The notes beneath the pieces are model-generated. The model saw only the letters and a list, made by a program, of their open reading frames with translations. It was not told the DNA's origin and did not search any database. This document shows, in pieces, positions 1 through 7,657 of a DNA stretch of 11,696 nucleotides. The translations under genes and the position numbers were made by a program. The DNA comes from Candidatus Heimdallarchaeota archaeon LC_3 (lineage in GTDB: Archaea; Asgardarchaeota; Heimdallarchaeia; Hodarchaeales; LC-3), in assembly GCA_001940645.1 (NCBI GenBank), contig MDVS01000102.1, positions 1 to 11,696 of the forward strand, read 5' to 3'. Positions within the stretch are counted from its first letter, which is position 1; each line of letters starts with the position of its first letter.

Positions 1-1
1 A

Positions 2-1108
2 TCTTATCATTTGGGAAGCAATTTTGTGGGAAAAACAGTTGCTCAAAAACGGCAAAGTATATTACAATACAGAATTATATCAGATTGTGTTGAATCACAA
101 ATCGAATTGAAGTATGCTAAATATTGGGAGGAAGCAGAATTCTTAATTCAGTTTCTCAACAAAGAACGATTACAAAAAGTTGTCTATATCTTAGCACATT
201 CAAAGTCTGAGTTACATAAAGATGAATTACTAACAACGATAATAGTGCTCTACGAAATTGATTTATTCTTAGATACGGGTAAGACTTTATTCACTCATGT
301 GATAAGTGAAGTTTGTAATATCCTCGCTACGAAAACATACAAGTTTCAAATGAATAAAGCGCAATTGCACGAGCTCAAATTAAAATATTTCAATAAAGTT
401 AGCAGAATAACAAGAGAAATAATACAATTTGGGGTACTACCTGATTCTTTCAATCAATATTACTATAAAAGAATTCATGATATGGTGCTTCATCATTTTC
501 CGGATTTGGAAATTGACAATCCAAGAATTTTTGAAATACGCGGACCAGGTCTTTTTTCTAAAATATTATTAGGCTATCGGATCATCCAAGAAATGGATGA
601 ATTTTCTTATGCTTTGCAGTCAAAAGAATTTACTTCTGATTTCTTATCTCCTAATGATGTTAAACTGTTAGGAAGACTGTTTTTTAAAAAGCATCTTCTC
701 TACCAATCACAGTATAAGAGTTCCTATCTAATTTCACTAAATATTATTAAGTCAGTTGATTCTCAGTTTGCCATGCAAATAGAGAACAAATATAACAAAC
801 AGTATTTATTAAAACTGACCTCTTGTGAGATTAGGAATGTCTACTTGCGACATAAAGATTTTTTTAGAGATTTTAATTATCAATTCTTTCTTGTAAAGAC
901 AGCTATATTCAGAGAAAGGAAGAAAAGAGGAATTAAAAGACATCCATTATATAAATTCTTTAGGACTATTGATGTCCCTCTTATTAGTAAAATGTATAGT
1001 ATTTATTTCTCTAATAATCAAATATTTAATATTTTTAATGAATATTCAATATCCTTGATAGATTCTTTCTTGGAATGGGATATAAAGAAAAGAGGGAGGA
1101 ATAAGTAA
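2..1108 (+). CDS. Uncharacterised helical cytoplasmic protein, possibly TFIIB-like (5' partial)
   Basis: The frame is open to the left edge, so the TTG at 11 is probably an internal Leu codon and the real start lies upstream. Counting from that TTG, 365 residues are visible. There is no signal peptide or clear membrane segment; the protein is basic, rich in Lys, Phe, Tyr and Ile, and predicted mostly helical. Residues about 55-140 align by eye with the first helical block of the genes at 1191 and 6489: a helix holding LYEIDLFLDTGK (80-91) corresponds to IFDVILFLKKER and LYDIFYYVAHKR there. A segment near 177-225 (RGPGLFSKILLGYR) loosely recalls a second cyclin-fold repeat, but this is weak. 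No zinc ribbon is visible, though the N-terminus may be missing. Family unknown; a degenerate TFB/TFIIB-like cyclin fold is an inference of low confidence. That the gene is real is well supported by its length and intact frame. Confidence 0.75.
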   Translation, partial: SYHLGSNFVGKTVAQKRQSILQYRIISDCVESQIELKYAKYWEEAEFLIQFLNKERLQKVVYILAHSKSELHKDELLTTIIVLYEIDLFLDTGKTLFTHVISEVCNILATKTYKFQMNKAQLHELKLKYFNKVSRITREIIQFGVLPDSFNQYYYKRIHDMVLHHFPDLEIDNPRIFEIRGPGLFSKILLGYRIIQEMDEFSYALQSKEFTSDFLSPNDVKLLGRLFFKKHLLYQSQYKSSYLISLNIIKSVDSQFAMQIENKYNKQYLLKLTSCEIRNVYLRHKDFFRDFNYQFFLVKTAIFRERKKRGIKRHPLYKFFRTIDVPLISKMYSIYFSNNQIFNIFNEYSISLIDSFLEWDIKKRGRNK

Positions 1109-1148
1109 AGACTTTGATTACTTTACCCCACGTAAAAAGTTAGTTTCC

Positions 1149-1157
1149 TATTTAAAG
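1149..1157 (+). promoter_or_regulatory. Possible TATA box and weak Shine-Dalgarno for the gene at 1191
   Basis: In the 82-base gap after the first gene there is TATTTAAAG at 1149-1157 and a second AT-rich candidate, TATAAATTTT, at 1166-1175. Either could serve as an archaeal TATA element. GAAGG at 1177-1181 lies 9 bases before the ATG and could act as a weak ribosome binding site. In such AT-rich DNA these matches have limited weight. Confidence 0.3.
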
Positions 1158-1190
1158 AAAATTTGTATAAATTTTTGAAGGTTTTTTACA

Positions 1191-2459
1191 ATGAATATCG
1201 CTCGATCTGATCATTATAATCAAGAATTCTTTTCCACATTTTGTTATAACATAATCACCAAGAGAAATACTAGGAGTAAATTTCCATATACAGAAAAATT
1301 TAGTAATGAAGTATTTATAGGATTATTTATTAATGATCTAGGATATTTTTTGAAAAGTAATTTTTCAGATTTTTTTAATCGGTATGATAAAAGTGGAGCA
1401 ATTTTTCAAAAAACGTTAGACATATTATTAACAAGAAAGACTCGAATAAAAAATGATTCTATTATTTATGAATTTATAGCTATTTTCGATGTTATTTTGT
1501 TTTTGAAAAAGGAAAGAATTACAGGATTCGTATTTTTTGCACTTCTATATAGAAATCTGAAAAAAGAATATATAAATTACATACCCACTAGAAGAGGAAT
1601 GCAACAGGGAAGGGCCTATTATGAGATCTTGAAAAACACAATTAAATCTTTAGTTATGGGGACTTTTAAACACAATTACTCTAATTACCAAGAATTAGAA
1701 CTACATTATAATCAATTATTCTCAATATATGTTTCTACCAGAGATATCAAATTACCAGCAAAATTACCTTATGATCGTCTATCAGACTATCATTTAGTCA
1801 CTCAGTTTAACAAATTTATTGAATATATTTTTATTAAAGAAATAAATAATGATTTAGATAATATAGCTGATTATCTTGAAAAAGAACATGATTTGTGGGA
1901 AATAACATCGTATTTTCCCATATTAAAGGATTCTATCCTAAAGACGATACAATCAGAATCAGCCCAATGTCTCTACACTCCATTAGAATTTGCTTCTAGT
2001 CTATTATTTTTTCTCAATAAGGAATTTTTTTTATTAATTTCTTCGAAAATTCCTGAATATAGCCTCATATCTCGACCGCGATTATGGAATATTGTTACGA
2101 GGAAGAAAAAATATTTAAATAAAATGTTCGACAGCATTGAGAAAAATTCTATTCAGAATATCAATTCATATGTCTTAAGAAAATTAAAATTGCAAATAGA
2201 CATTAAAAAAATGCTGACAACAAAAAATGATTATTCTCTTCAAATTGATAAGATATCCAATAATGATAAGGATTTAAATCACCTAAAGAAAATAGAAAAA
2301 ATTCAAATAAAAATGATAAGTATTGAAATGGACTTAAAAAAGAACAAAGAATTGCTTTTAGATGTAGAAAATGAAGAGATAATTATTAAAGGAAAAATTA
2401 CGAAAATAAAGGCGGATTTTGGTAAATTTCATGAAAAGACCAAAATTTCAATAATATGA
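1191..2459 (+). CDS. Uncharacterised TFIIB-like helical protein with C-terminal coiled coil
   Basis: 422 residues, starting at ATG with GAAGG 9 bases upstream. It has no signal peptide and looks cytoplasmic and basic. Three regions can be seen. Residues about 70-160 form the first helical block shared with the neighbours at 2 and 6489 (IFDVILFLKKER, 98-109). Residues about 215-312 align with the C-terminal block of the gene at 6489: EINNDLDNIADYL, then ITSYFPILKDSILKTI, then YTPLEFASSLLFFLN (262-276), a pattern like the Gly-x-x-Pro-x-x-x-A-x-x-x-x-Y/F helix of the second TFIIB cyclin fold, though the Gly is not kept. Residues about 355-412 are a Lys/Glu/Ile-rich heptad-like stretch, probably a coiled coil not found in the other two. 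There is no Cys-x-x-Cys zinc ribbon. The protease gene follows after 27 bases, so the two may be cotranscribed. The family is not recognised with certainty; the TFIIB relationship is inference. Confidence 0.8.
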   Translation: MNIARSDHYNQEFFSTFCYNIITKRNTRSKFPYTEKFSNEVFIGLFINDLGYFLKSNFSDFFNRYDKSGAIFQKTLDILLTRKTRIKNDSIIYEFIAIFDVILFLKKERITGFVFFALLYRNLKKEYINYIPTRRGMQQGRAYYEILKNTIKSLVMGTFKHNYSNYQELELHYNQLFSIYVSTRDIKLPAKLPYDRLSDYHLVTQFNKFIEYIFIKEINNDLDNIADYLEKEHDLWEITSYFPILKDSILKTIQSESAQCLYTPLEFASSLLFFLNKEFFLLISSKIPEYSLISRPRLWNIVTRKKKYLNKMFDSIEKNSIQNINSYVLRKLKLQIDIKKMLTTKNDYSLQIDKISNNDKDLNHLKKIEKIQIKMISIEMDLKKNKELLLDVENEEIIIKGKITKIKADFGKFHEKTKISII

Positions 2460-2486
2460 CAAATATCTTCAGGACACGAATTATTC

Positions 2487-5400
2487 ATGCAGACAAAAAC
2501 TACTTCTGATTATAATAATTACCTTATTATAGCAATTTTTGTTATATTATTTGCTGTTAGTCCCTTTTCTCAAGTATTTATGATCAATTCTGGTCATAAT
2601 ATTGCGCAAAATAATGTATCCTCTAAAGATGAACTGTTACTTGACGAAAAATTTATTGATCCGAATTTAGATGACGTATTACAAGATACCATTTTTTCCC
2701 AAATTCCTTTTGAAGATGTCATTGTAACAAGCGATTCATCTATTCCTGTGATATCTAAAGAACTAAAATCTCTTGTTGCTAATTTTAACGGTATCATTCT
2801 TGATGAGTTAGAGGAATTATCATCATATCGGATCATTTTACCAAAGGAATCCCTGAAACTTTTTCATGAAACTTTGAAAGATTCTTATCAATTAAATTAC
2901 CACCTTCCTTATTCGTTACATTCCTTTCCCAATGATCCTTATTATCCTCTTCAATGGCATTTAAAAAATAGTGGGCTCCCAGCTGCTTGGAATAAGACTT
3001 TAGGAGATAATAGTAATGCTTCTGTTCTTATTGGAATTATTGATACTGGAGTCGATTATAATCATGAGGATCTGATCAATAATTATCTTCCTTTAGGAAA
3101 GGATTGGTTCAGAAATGATTCTGATCCTTATTATGAGTTGAATCATGGTGTTCATGTTGCAGGAATAATTGCGGGAGAAATTAATAACAATAAGGGTATT
3201 GCTGGTGTCGGGAACATAAAGTTCTTTATGGAGAAAGTCTTTGGTGATTCCAGCATTACTGGGGATTGGTATTTAGCTCAAGGCATCATTAGCGCTGTTA
3301 ATAATGGTGCTAACATTACTTCCAGTAGTTGGGGTGGTGTTTACTCAACTGTTGTTCATGATGCTTTTAAATATGCTTCCAGTAAAGGAGTTATCAATAT
3401 TGCTGCAGCAGGTAATGATAATAGTAATATTCCGGGTTATCCTGCTGCATTACCTGAAACTATATCTGCTTCAGCCTTAACACAATTAGACACTAAAGCA
3501 GATTTTAGCAATTGGGGTAGTACGATTGATTTATCAGCTGGAGGAGTCAATATTTATTCTACTCTTCCTAATAATGCTTATGGTGTTAAATCTGGTACCA
3601 GTATGTCTACTCCTATTGTTAGTGGGATCATAGGATTGATGATGAGTTATTACGGGGATTTCATAAATAATGAATCAATATCTACCTTGTTACCTTCTAT
3701 TGTTGATGATCTGGGAAGTCCAGGGAAAGACGATTATTTCGGATGGGGAAAAATAAATGCCACCATAGCCTTAATGCTAAGTATTCCTCCCGTTATTGAT
3801 AATATTTCTTTTACTGAGTCATTAATTATTGATAACGATCAATTCATGAATTTTTCAGTTAAAGATCTTTACCAGAATCCATTAAACATTTCTATTGATT
3901 TATTAGGAAACAATAGTTACGTAGACACTATTGAATCGTTTAACAATACCCATCAGGAACATTTCTCTGTTCTTCTGAATGTATCAACTCTTTTAGATGG
4001 CTTAAATTATTCATTGCAAATCTTTGCAACCAATGGTGTTTTTTCTAGTTCAAAATTTACTCAAACGTTTTCTATTGACAAAGACAAACATCTCATCACA
4101 AATATTACCATAATCAATCCTTTGGCCAATTCTATTAATTCTGAAGAGCTTAATATTTCTTGGATTATTGATGACTTAGATGGCCCTCCTCATTTTACTA
4201 CAGTCAGTTTATTATGGGACACTAACGAACAAATTATTGGGACTACCACCAATTATTCCTTGATAGTGCCTATTTCGTCTTATCCAAATAGAAGCGATTA
4301 CCAAATCAAACTGAATTCAACAGACTTATTTTCTAGTTATAATCGCGTTAGTTCTCCTTTTACGATCACGAATCCACCATTTATACCCGAAATGATGCTT
4401 TTCTATCCTGCATTGACCAACACTACCATATTGTCTGGTGTAGTTGATATTTCTTGGGAGCAACATGATCGTAATGGTGATCTACTAAATACAACATTAA
4501 CAATTGTAGATACGACCACGTTACAAGAATATTTTATTGCTACTAATCTTTCTCAGTCATTGGAAGTATATTCATGGGACACTTTATTAGTTCCAGATGG
4601 AAATTATTCATTCAGATTCTTAATTAGTGATGGATACTTTACAACAGACTACTCAACAATTGACTTTTCTATTGATAATCCCCATATTCCACAAATTGAT
4701 ATTCTTACCCCGACCAATGATAATCTTTTTTCCAAAGGATTACTTAATATTACTTGGAATATAGTTGATGAAGATGCGGATAACATATCAGGGACTCTAG
4801 AATATCGACTAGTTACTAATCCTTTTGATTGGAAAATTCTAACAAGTAATATTTCCACCAACTTTTTCTTATGGGATACGGGTAAATTAAGTGTCCCTAA
4901 TGGTTCAATTACTCAACTACGACTAAATATCACAGATAATATGCATCAGGTAATTTACGAAAGCGATTTTATCACACTGATAACACCATTAAGACCTGTA
5001 ATGACCATCTTGTCACCAATAATCCTTCCAGAAGAAACTGTCACTGAGATAAGTGGCATAATCGAGTTTAGTTGGGAATCAGAGGATCCTAATAATGATC
5101 TGTTAACGCATACGTTGTGGTTTCAGGATGTAAATTCGACTCAATGGATTAAAATACTGACTCTGGAGGAAAATACTGTTACCCAAGACTCACCAGTATT
5201 AGTCAATTGGAATAGTAGTGCCATTGTCGACCACCAGGTTTTATTCAGGTTAAACACGACTGATGGATATTTTTCCGTAACAACTGATATTGGGCTGTTC
5301 AATATTATCAGAGTATTTCGACCAATAGTGACACTGACCACTAAAGGAGATTCTTTTTTCGGTGAAATACCCTTTAGTATAAGTATTATTGATAATGACA

Positions 5401-6368
5401 CAGAAAATTTTGTTGTTGATGAATATTATCAACTAGACGGCTCAGATGAATGGATTCAGTATAATACCTCTGCCATTACCCATACAAATCCATATTCTCT
5501 TGAAAACTTTTTTGTGAATCATACTTTTGTAAATTCAATAATTACTAATAATATTAGACTAAAAATTGTTATTTACGATTTTGCTTTTCTTACCGAGATT
5601 TATTCCCCAGTTATTCATTTTAATCTAAATACTGCTCCAACAATTATTTCGCAAATATCTGATCAACTCACTGTTTATCATGACTCCCATGATATTTCTA
5701 TAAAAATAAATGACGTAGATAATCAGGATATTGAGGTAGAATTAGTATTAAAAAAACTATACACTAATGAATCTTTGTATAGTGAAAAAATTATTAATAA
5801 ATCTAATTCTTGGATAGTATTCGATGTTGATTGGTATGATTTCGAGAATGAGGAATATTTATTAGTATTTATTTTGACAGATATTTTTTCTCCAACACTA
5901 ACTCACTTGAACAAATCCAATACTCTTCGTGGACCAGATCTATTACTTGCTATTCCTCGTATTAGTATCTATCCAGATCCCAATAGTCATATAGAATTTT
6001 CAAATGTAAACACAGTCAAAATTAGTTTCTTAATAGAGAATCCAGTAAATCTAGATCTTACCAGTTCACTACAATTGACAAGTCTCGATTTAGATTCAGA
6101 CCTATTATATTCTGATATAGATTTTACTCTCAATATCTCCCGCATTGATATTTGGTCTGAAATTTATCAGTTCCAACTGGATTTTGGTTCTCTTAAATCA
6201 GGAGAATATTTATTATCAGTAATATTACGTAGTGACTATGGGGAATATTATTACTCACTTTCCTTTTCTCTACATAGATCTACCGTAAATTTCATATCGT
6301 TTATGAATATTTTAATAATTTTTATTGTTATAATACTTGTTAGGAGCAAAATATTTATTGAAAAGTAA
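2487..6368 (+). CDS. Secreted, membrane-anchored S8 (subtilisin-family) serine protease with beta-sandwich repeats
   Basis: 1293 residues, predicted to act outside the cell. Residues 12-32 are a hydrophobic signal segment, followed by an acidic linker. Residues about 78-140 resemble a fervidolysin-type prodomain, and NDPYYPLQWHL (149-159) is the usual lead-in to the mature enzyme. The catalytic triad is complete: Asp186 in GIIDTGVD, His220 in NHGVHVAGI, Ser372 in GTSMSTP; the oxyanion Asn is Asn310 in AAAGN. The normal HGTH motif reads HGVH, a conservative oddity. After the catalytic domain (about 160-432) come some seven beta-sandwich repeats of about 100 residues, then a less regular segment, then a C-terminal membrane helix (about 1268-1285) and a short basic tail. 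There are over 30 N-x-S/T sequons and I see no cysteine. The active-site set suggests a functional endopeptidase tethered to the cell surface; substrate unknown. An S-layer-linked or nutrient-scavenging role is possible. Only a weak AGGA (2471-2474) precedes the start. Confidence 0.95.
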   Translation: MQTKTTSDYNNYLIIAIFVILFAVSPFSQVFMINSGHNIAQNNVSSKDELLLDEKFIDPNLDDVLQDTIFSQIPFEDVIVTSDSSIPVISKELKSLVANFNGIILDELEELSSYRIILPKESLKLFHETLKDSYQLNYHLPYSLHSFPNDPYYPLQWHLKNSGLPAAWNKTLGDNSNASVLIGIIDTGVDYNHEDLINNYLPLGKDWFRNDSDPYYELNHGVHVAGIIAGEINNNKGIAGVGNIKFFMEKVFGDSSITGDWYLAQGIISAVNNGANITSSSWGGVYSTVVHDAFKYASSKGVINIAAAGNDNSNIPGYPAALPETISASALTQLDTKADFSNWGSTIDLSAGGVNIYSTLPNNAYGVKSGTSMSTPIVSGIIGLMMSYYGDFINNESISTLLPSIVDDLGSPGKDDYFGWGKINATIALMLSIPPVIDNISFTESLIIDNDQFMNFSVKDLYQNPLNISIDLLGNNSYVDTIESFNNTHQEHFSVLLNVSTLLDGLNYSLQIFATNGVFSSSKFTQTFSIDKDKHLITNITIINPLANSINSEELNISWIIDDLDGPPHFTTVSLLWDTNEQIIGTTTNYSLIVPISSYPNRSDYQIKLNSTDLFSSYNRVSSPFTITNPPFIPEMMLFYPALTNTTILSGVVDISWEQHDRNGDLLNTTLTIVDTTTLQEYFIATNLSQSLEVYSWDTLLVPDGNYSFRFLISDGYFTTDYSTIDFSIDNPHIPQIDILTPTNDNLFSKGLLNITWNIVDEDADNISGTLEYRLVTNPFDWKILTSNISTNFFLWDTGKLSVPNGSITQLRLNITDNMHQVIYESDFITLITPLRPVMTILSPIILPEETVTEISGIIEFSWESEDPNNDLLTHTLWFQDVNSTQWIKILTLEENTVTQDSPVLVNWNSSAIVDHQVLFRLNTTDGYFSVTTDIGLFNIIRVFRPIVTLTTKGDSFFGEIPFSISIIDNDTENFVVDEYYQLDGSDEWIQYNTSAITHTNPYSLENFFVNHTFVNSIITNNIRLKIVIYDFAFLTEIYSPVIHFNLNTAPTIISQISDQLTVYHDSHDISIKINDVDNQDIEVELVLKKLYTNESLYSEKIINKSNSWIVFDVDWYDFENEEYLLVFILTDIFSPTLTHLNKSNTLRGPDLLLAIPRISIYPDPNSHIEFSNVNTVKISFLIENPVNLDLTSSLQLTSLDLDSDLLYSDIDFTLNISRIDIWSEIYQFQLDFGSLKSGEYLLSVILRSDYGEYYYSLSFSLHRSTVNFISFMNILIIFIVIILVRSKIFIEK
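3783..5966 (+). repeat. Array of about seven beta-sandwich (Ig/FN3-like) repeats in the protease
   Basis: Residues about 433-1160 of the protease encode repeats of about 100 residues each. The clearest four share a Trp after a Gly-rich strand (Trp559, 657, 757, 863; spacing 98, 100, 106). Asp follows at Trp+4 in all four and again at Trp+8 in the last three, giving W-x3-D-x3-D. A second motif, of the form WDT then a P-x-G turn and a closing TDG or SDG, ends several copies (near 695-716, 795-817, 907-927). This matches the general pattern of extracellular Ig/FN3-like domains. The acidic positions could bind calcium, which is inference. The array probably acts as a stalk or binding region. The last copies (about 945-1150) are more diverged. 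Confidence 0.75.
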
Positions 6369-6403
6369 AAATAGCCAAGATTTTCTACTTGATAACATTT
6401 TCC

Positions 6404-6440
6404 GATTCGAATCTTTTAGATTCAATTTTTCCTATTTTCG
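6404..6440 (+). terminator. Possible T-tract terminator with small stem-loop after the protease
   Basis: Downstream of the protease stop, GAATC (6409-6413) can pair with GATTC (6419-6423) across a TTTTA loop, followed by a run of five T at 6426-6430 and a further T/C-rich stretch. The first arm overlaps a perfect 10-base palindrome, GATTCGAATC (6404-6413). Archaeal termination depends mainly on T tracts, so the site is plausible. The stem is only 5 pairs, so the hairpin itself is weak evidence. Confidence 0.35.
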
Positions 6441-6447
6441 ATTTTCC

Positions 6448-6455
6448 TATTTATA
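6448..6455 (+). promoter_or_regulatory. Possible TATA box for the gene at 6489
   Basis: TATTTATA lies 33 bases before the ATG at 6489, within a 120-base AT-rich gap. With archaeal TATA elements about 25 bases before the transcription start, this would give a very short leader, in keeping with the lack of a Shine-Dalgarno before this ATG. The match is a pattern read by eye only. Confidence 0.35.
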
Positions 6456-6488
6456 CTCTACAATCATAAATTATTGTTTGGGATTCCT

Positions 6489-7532
6489 ATGACTTATTTA
6501 GCACATTCACATAGCTTCGTTGTTAGAACGGCATTAAAAGAGATAATCGGTGACCAGAGGAGATCAGGGAATTTTTCTGTAAAGGAAAAAGATATTATTA
6601 ACAACTTTCATAATCTTTTCGTTATAAAGGACAAAGAATTTACTAGTTATTCAAAGAAAACGAGAAATAATCAAGTAGTAATTATTAAGACATTTTTTGA
6701 ATTAGTATTAGGAAAATTTGAGGGAATGTTCTGTAAAGAATGCATAAAAAATATGTTACTAATGTTAAAGGATATTAAAGGAAGAAAACAGATCTATGAT
6801 TGTATTTTTCCTTTATATGACATCTTTTATTACGTGGCTCATAAGAGAATCCTTAATTATAGAATCATTCATCAATTCAATTTTATTGTGACCACCATAA
6901 ATGGATCCGCAGTTGATAAAGGATTATTCTATTTTTCCAGATCATTTTATCGAAATTTTTTGCTCATTATGAAAGGAATAATGAAAAAAGATCATTCAAT
7001 GTTCTGTTTCAAATCATCGATTACTATTAAACTTCATAATGAAATTAAATTGTTGTTTGAAGAGTATTTAATTTCCCAACAAGAAAATCCTAATTTTAAT
7101 AATAATAATTTAGAGAAATCAAGCAACAAATATATCAGGAATCATAAAGAATTTCATAGAATGTTTCCATTATTCCTTCAAAAGATATTTTTAACAGAAT
7201 GTAAGAAAGACTTGAAAGATTTTGTTTTTTTTAATGGACCCAAGTTACCACCCAATATTAGTTCTCCACTGAAAAAATTGATTTCTAAAATATCCCTTAA
7301 TCACAATAATTTCTTTATAGGAAGACGATCAATCAAAGGATTATCGTTAGCAATAATGTATTATTATGATTCGCAACTTTACGACGATATCATGAGATTA
7401 GACAGGCAACATCTTTTTTTTGATAATAACATAATACAAGCATCGAAAAAAATCATTAAATCTAATAATACAAGACTGGAAACATTATTTAACAAATCCT
7501 ATAACATTAATACCGAAAAATACTATGAATAA
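6489..7532 (+). CDS. Divergent TFIIB/TFB-like cyclin-fold protein lacking a zinc ribbon
   Basis: 347 residues from ATG 6489; a TTG at 6474 is in frame but less likely as the start. No signal peptide; basic and Lys/Asn-rich. Residues about 80-165 are the first shared helical block, with GRKQIYDCIFPLYDIFYY (98-115) placed like the GR-x-x-x-x-x-A-x-LY helix of TFIIB cyclin repeat 1. An Asn-rich linker follows near 200-213. Residues about 238-324 fit the second TFIIB cyclin fold almost without gaps: DLKDFVFFNGPKLPPNIS, then a helix, then GRRSIKGLSLAIMYYY (278-293), comparable to the G-K/R-x-P-x-x-x-A-x-A-x-Y signature, then two further helices where TFB has its DNA-contacting helix-turn-helix. 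TFB-type factors recruit RNA polymerase through an N-terminal zinc ribbon, absent here (one isolated CKEC at 82-85). I infer a TFB-derived regulator or adaptor rather than a general factor. The assignment rests on pattern only. Confidence 0.8.
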   Translation: MTYLAHSHSFVVRTALKEIIGDQRRSGNFSVKEKDIINNFHNLFVIKDKEFTSYSKKTRNNQVVIIKTFFELVLGKFEGMFCKECIKNMLLMLKDIKGRKQIYDCIFPLYDIFYYVAHKRILNYRIIHQFNFIVTTINGSAVDKGLFYFSRSFYRNFLLIMKGIMKKDHSMFCFKSSITIKLHNEIKLLFEEYLISQQENPNFNNNNLEKSSNKYIRNHKEFHRMFPLFLQKIFLTECKKDLKDFVFFNGPKLPPNISSPLKKLISKISLNHNNFFIGRRSIKGLSLAIMYYYDSQLYDDIMRLDRQHLFFDNNIIQASKKIIKSNNTRLETLFNKSYNINTEKYYE

Positions 7533-7596
7533 AGAATAATTATGACTATTAGACTAAAATAAAGAGAAAAATTCAGATATGAAAAATCATCTTCCC

Positions 7597-7604
7597 TATA
7601 TAAA
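7597..7604 (+). promoter_or_regulatory. TATA box for the Ig-repeat surface protein, with weak ribosome binding site
   Basis: TATATAAA at 7597-7604 is the best TATA-like element in the window. It sits 53 bases before the ATG at 7658, within a 125-base gap, and follows a short pyrimidine run. AAGGT at 7646-7650, 7 bases before the ATG, could pair with the anti-Shine-Dalgarno end of 16S rRNA. Together they suggest that transcription of the surface gene, and probably of the protease that follows it, starts here with a leader of roughly 25-30 bases. Confidence 0.5.
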
Positions 7605-7657
7605 ATTAACACATATAGTATGGTAAACTCATTGTAAACAAGGTAAAGGTCGAAAAA

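Noticed and set aside
2594..5432. Several short minus-strand open frames inside the first protease
   Set aside because: They are shadows of a well-supported coding frame, with no start signals, domains or promoter of their own.
6474..6488. TTG start adding five residues to the third helical protein
   Set aside because: The ATG at 6489 is a stronger start codon and leaves a better distance to the TATA-like box; nothing supports TTG.
6489..7532. A standard general transcription factor TFB
   Set aside because: The zinc ribbon and B-finger region are absent and the first cyclin repeat is very degenerate, so a general-factor call is not justified.
1109..7657. RNA genes, CRISPR repeats, insertion sequences or attachment sites in the intergenic gaps
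   Set aside because: The gaps are all about 125 bases or less and show only AT-rich sequence with TATA-like and T-tract elements; no repeat array, tRNA-like fold or transposase frame is visible.
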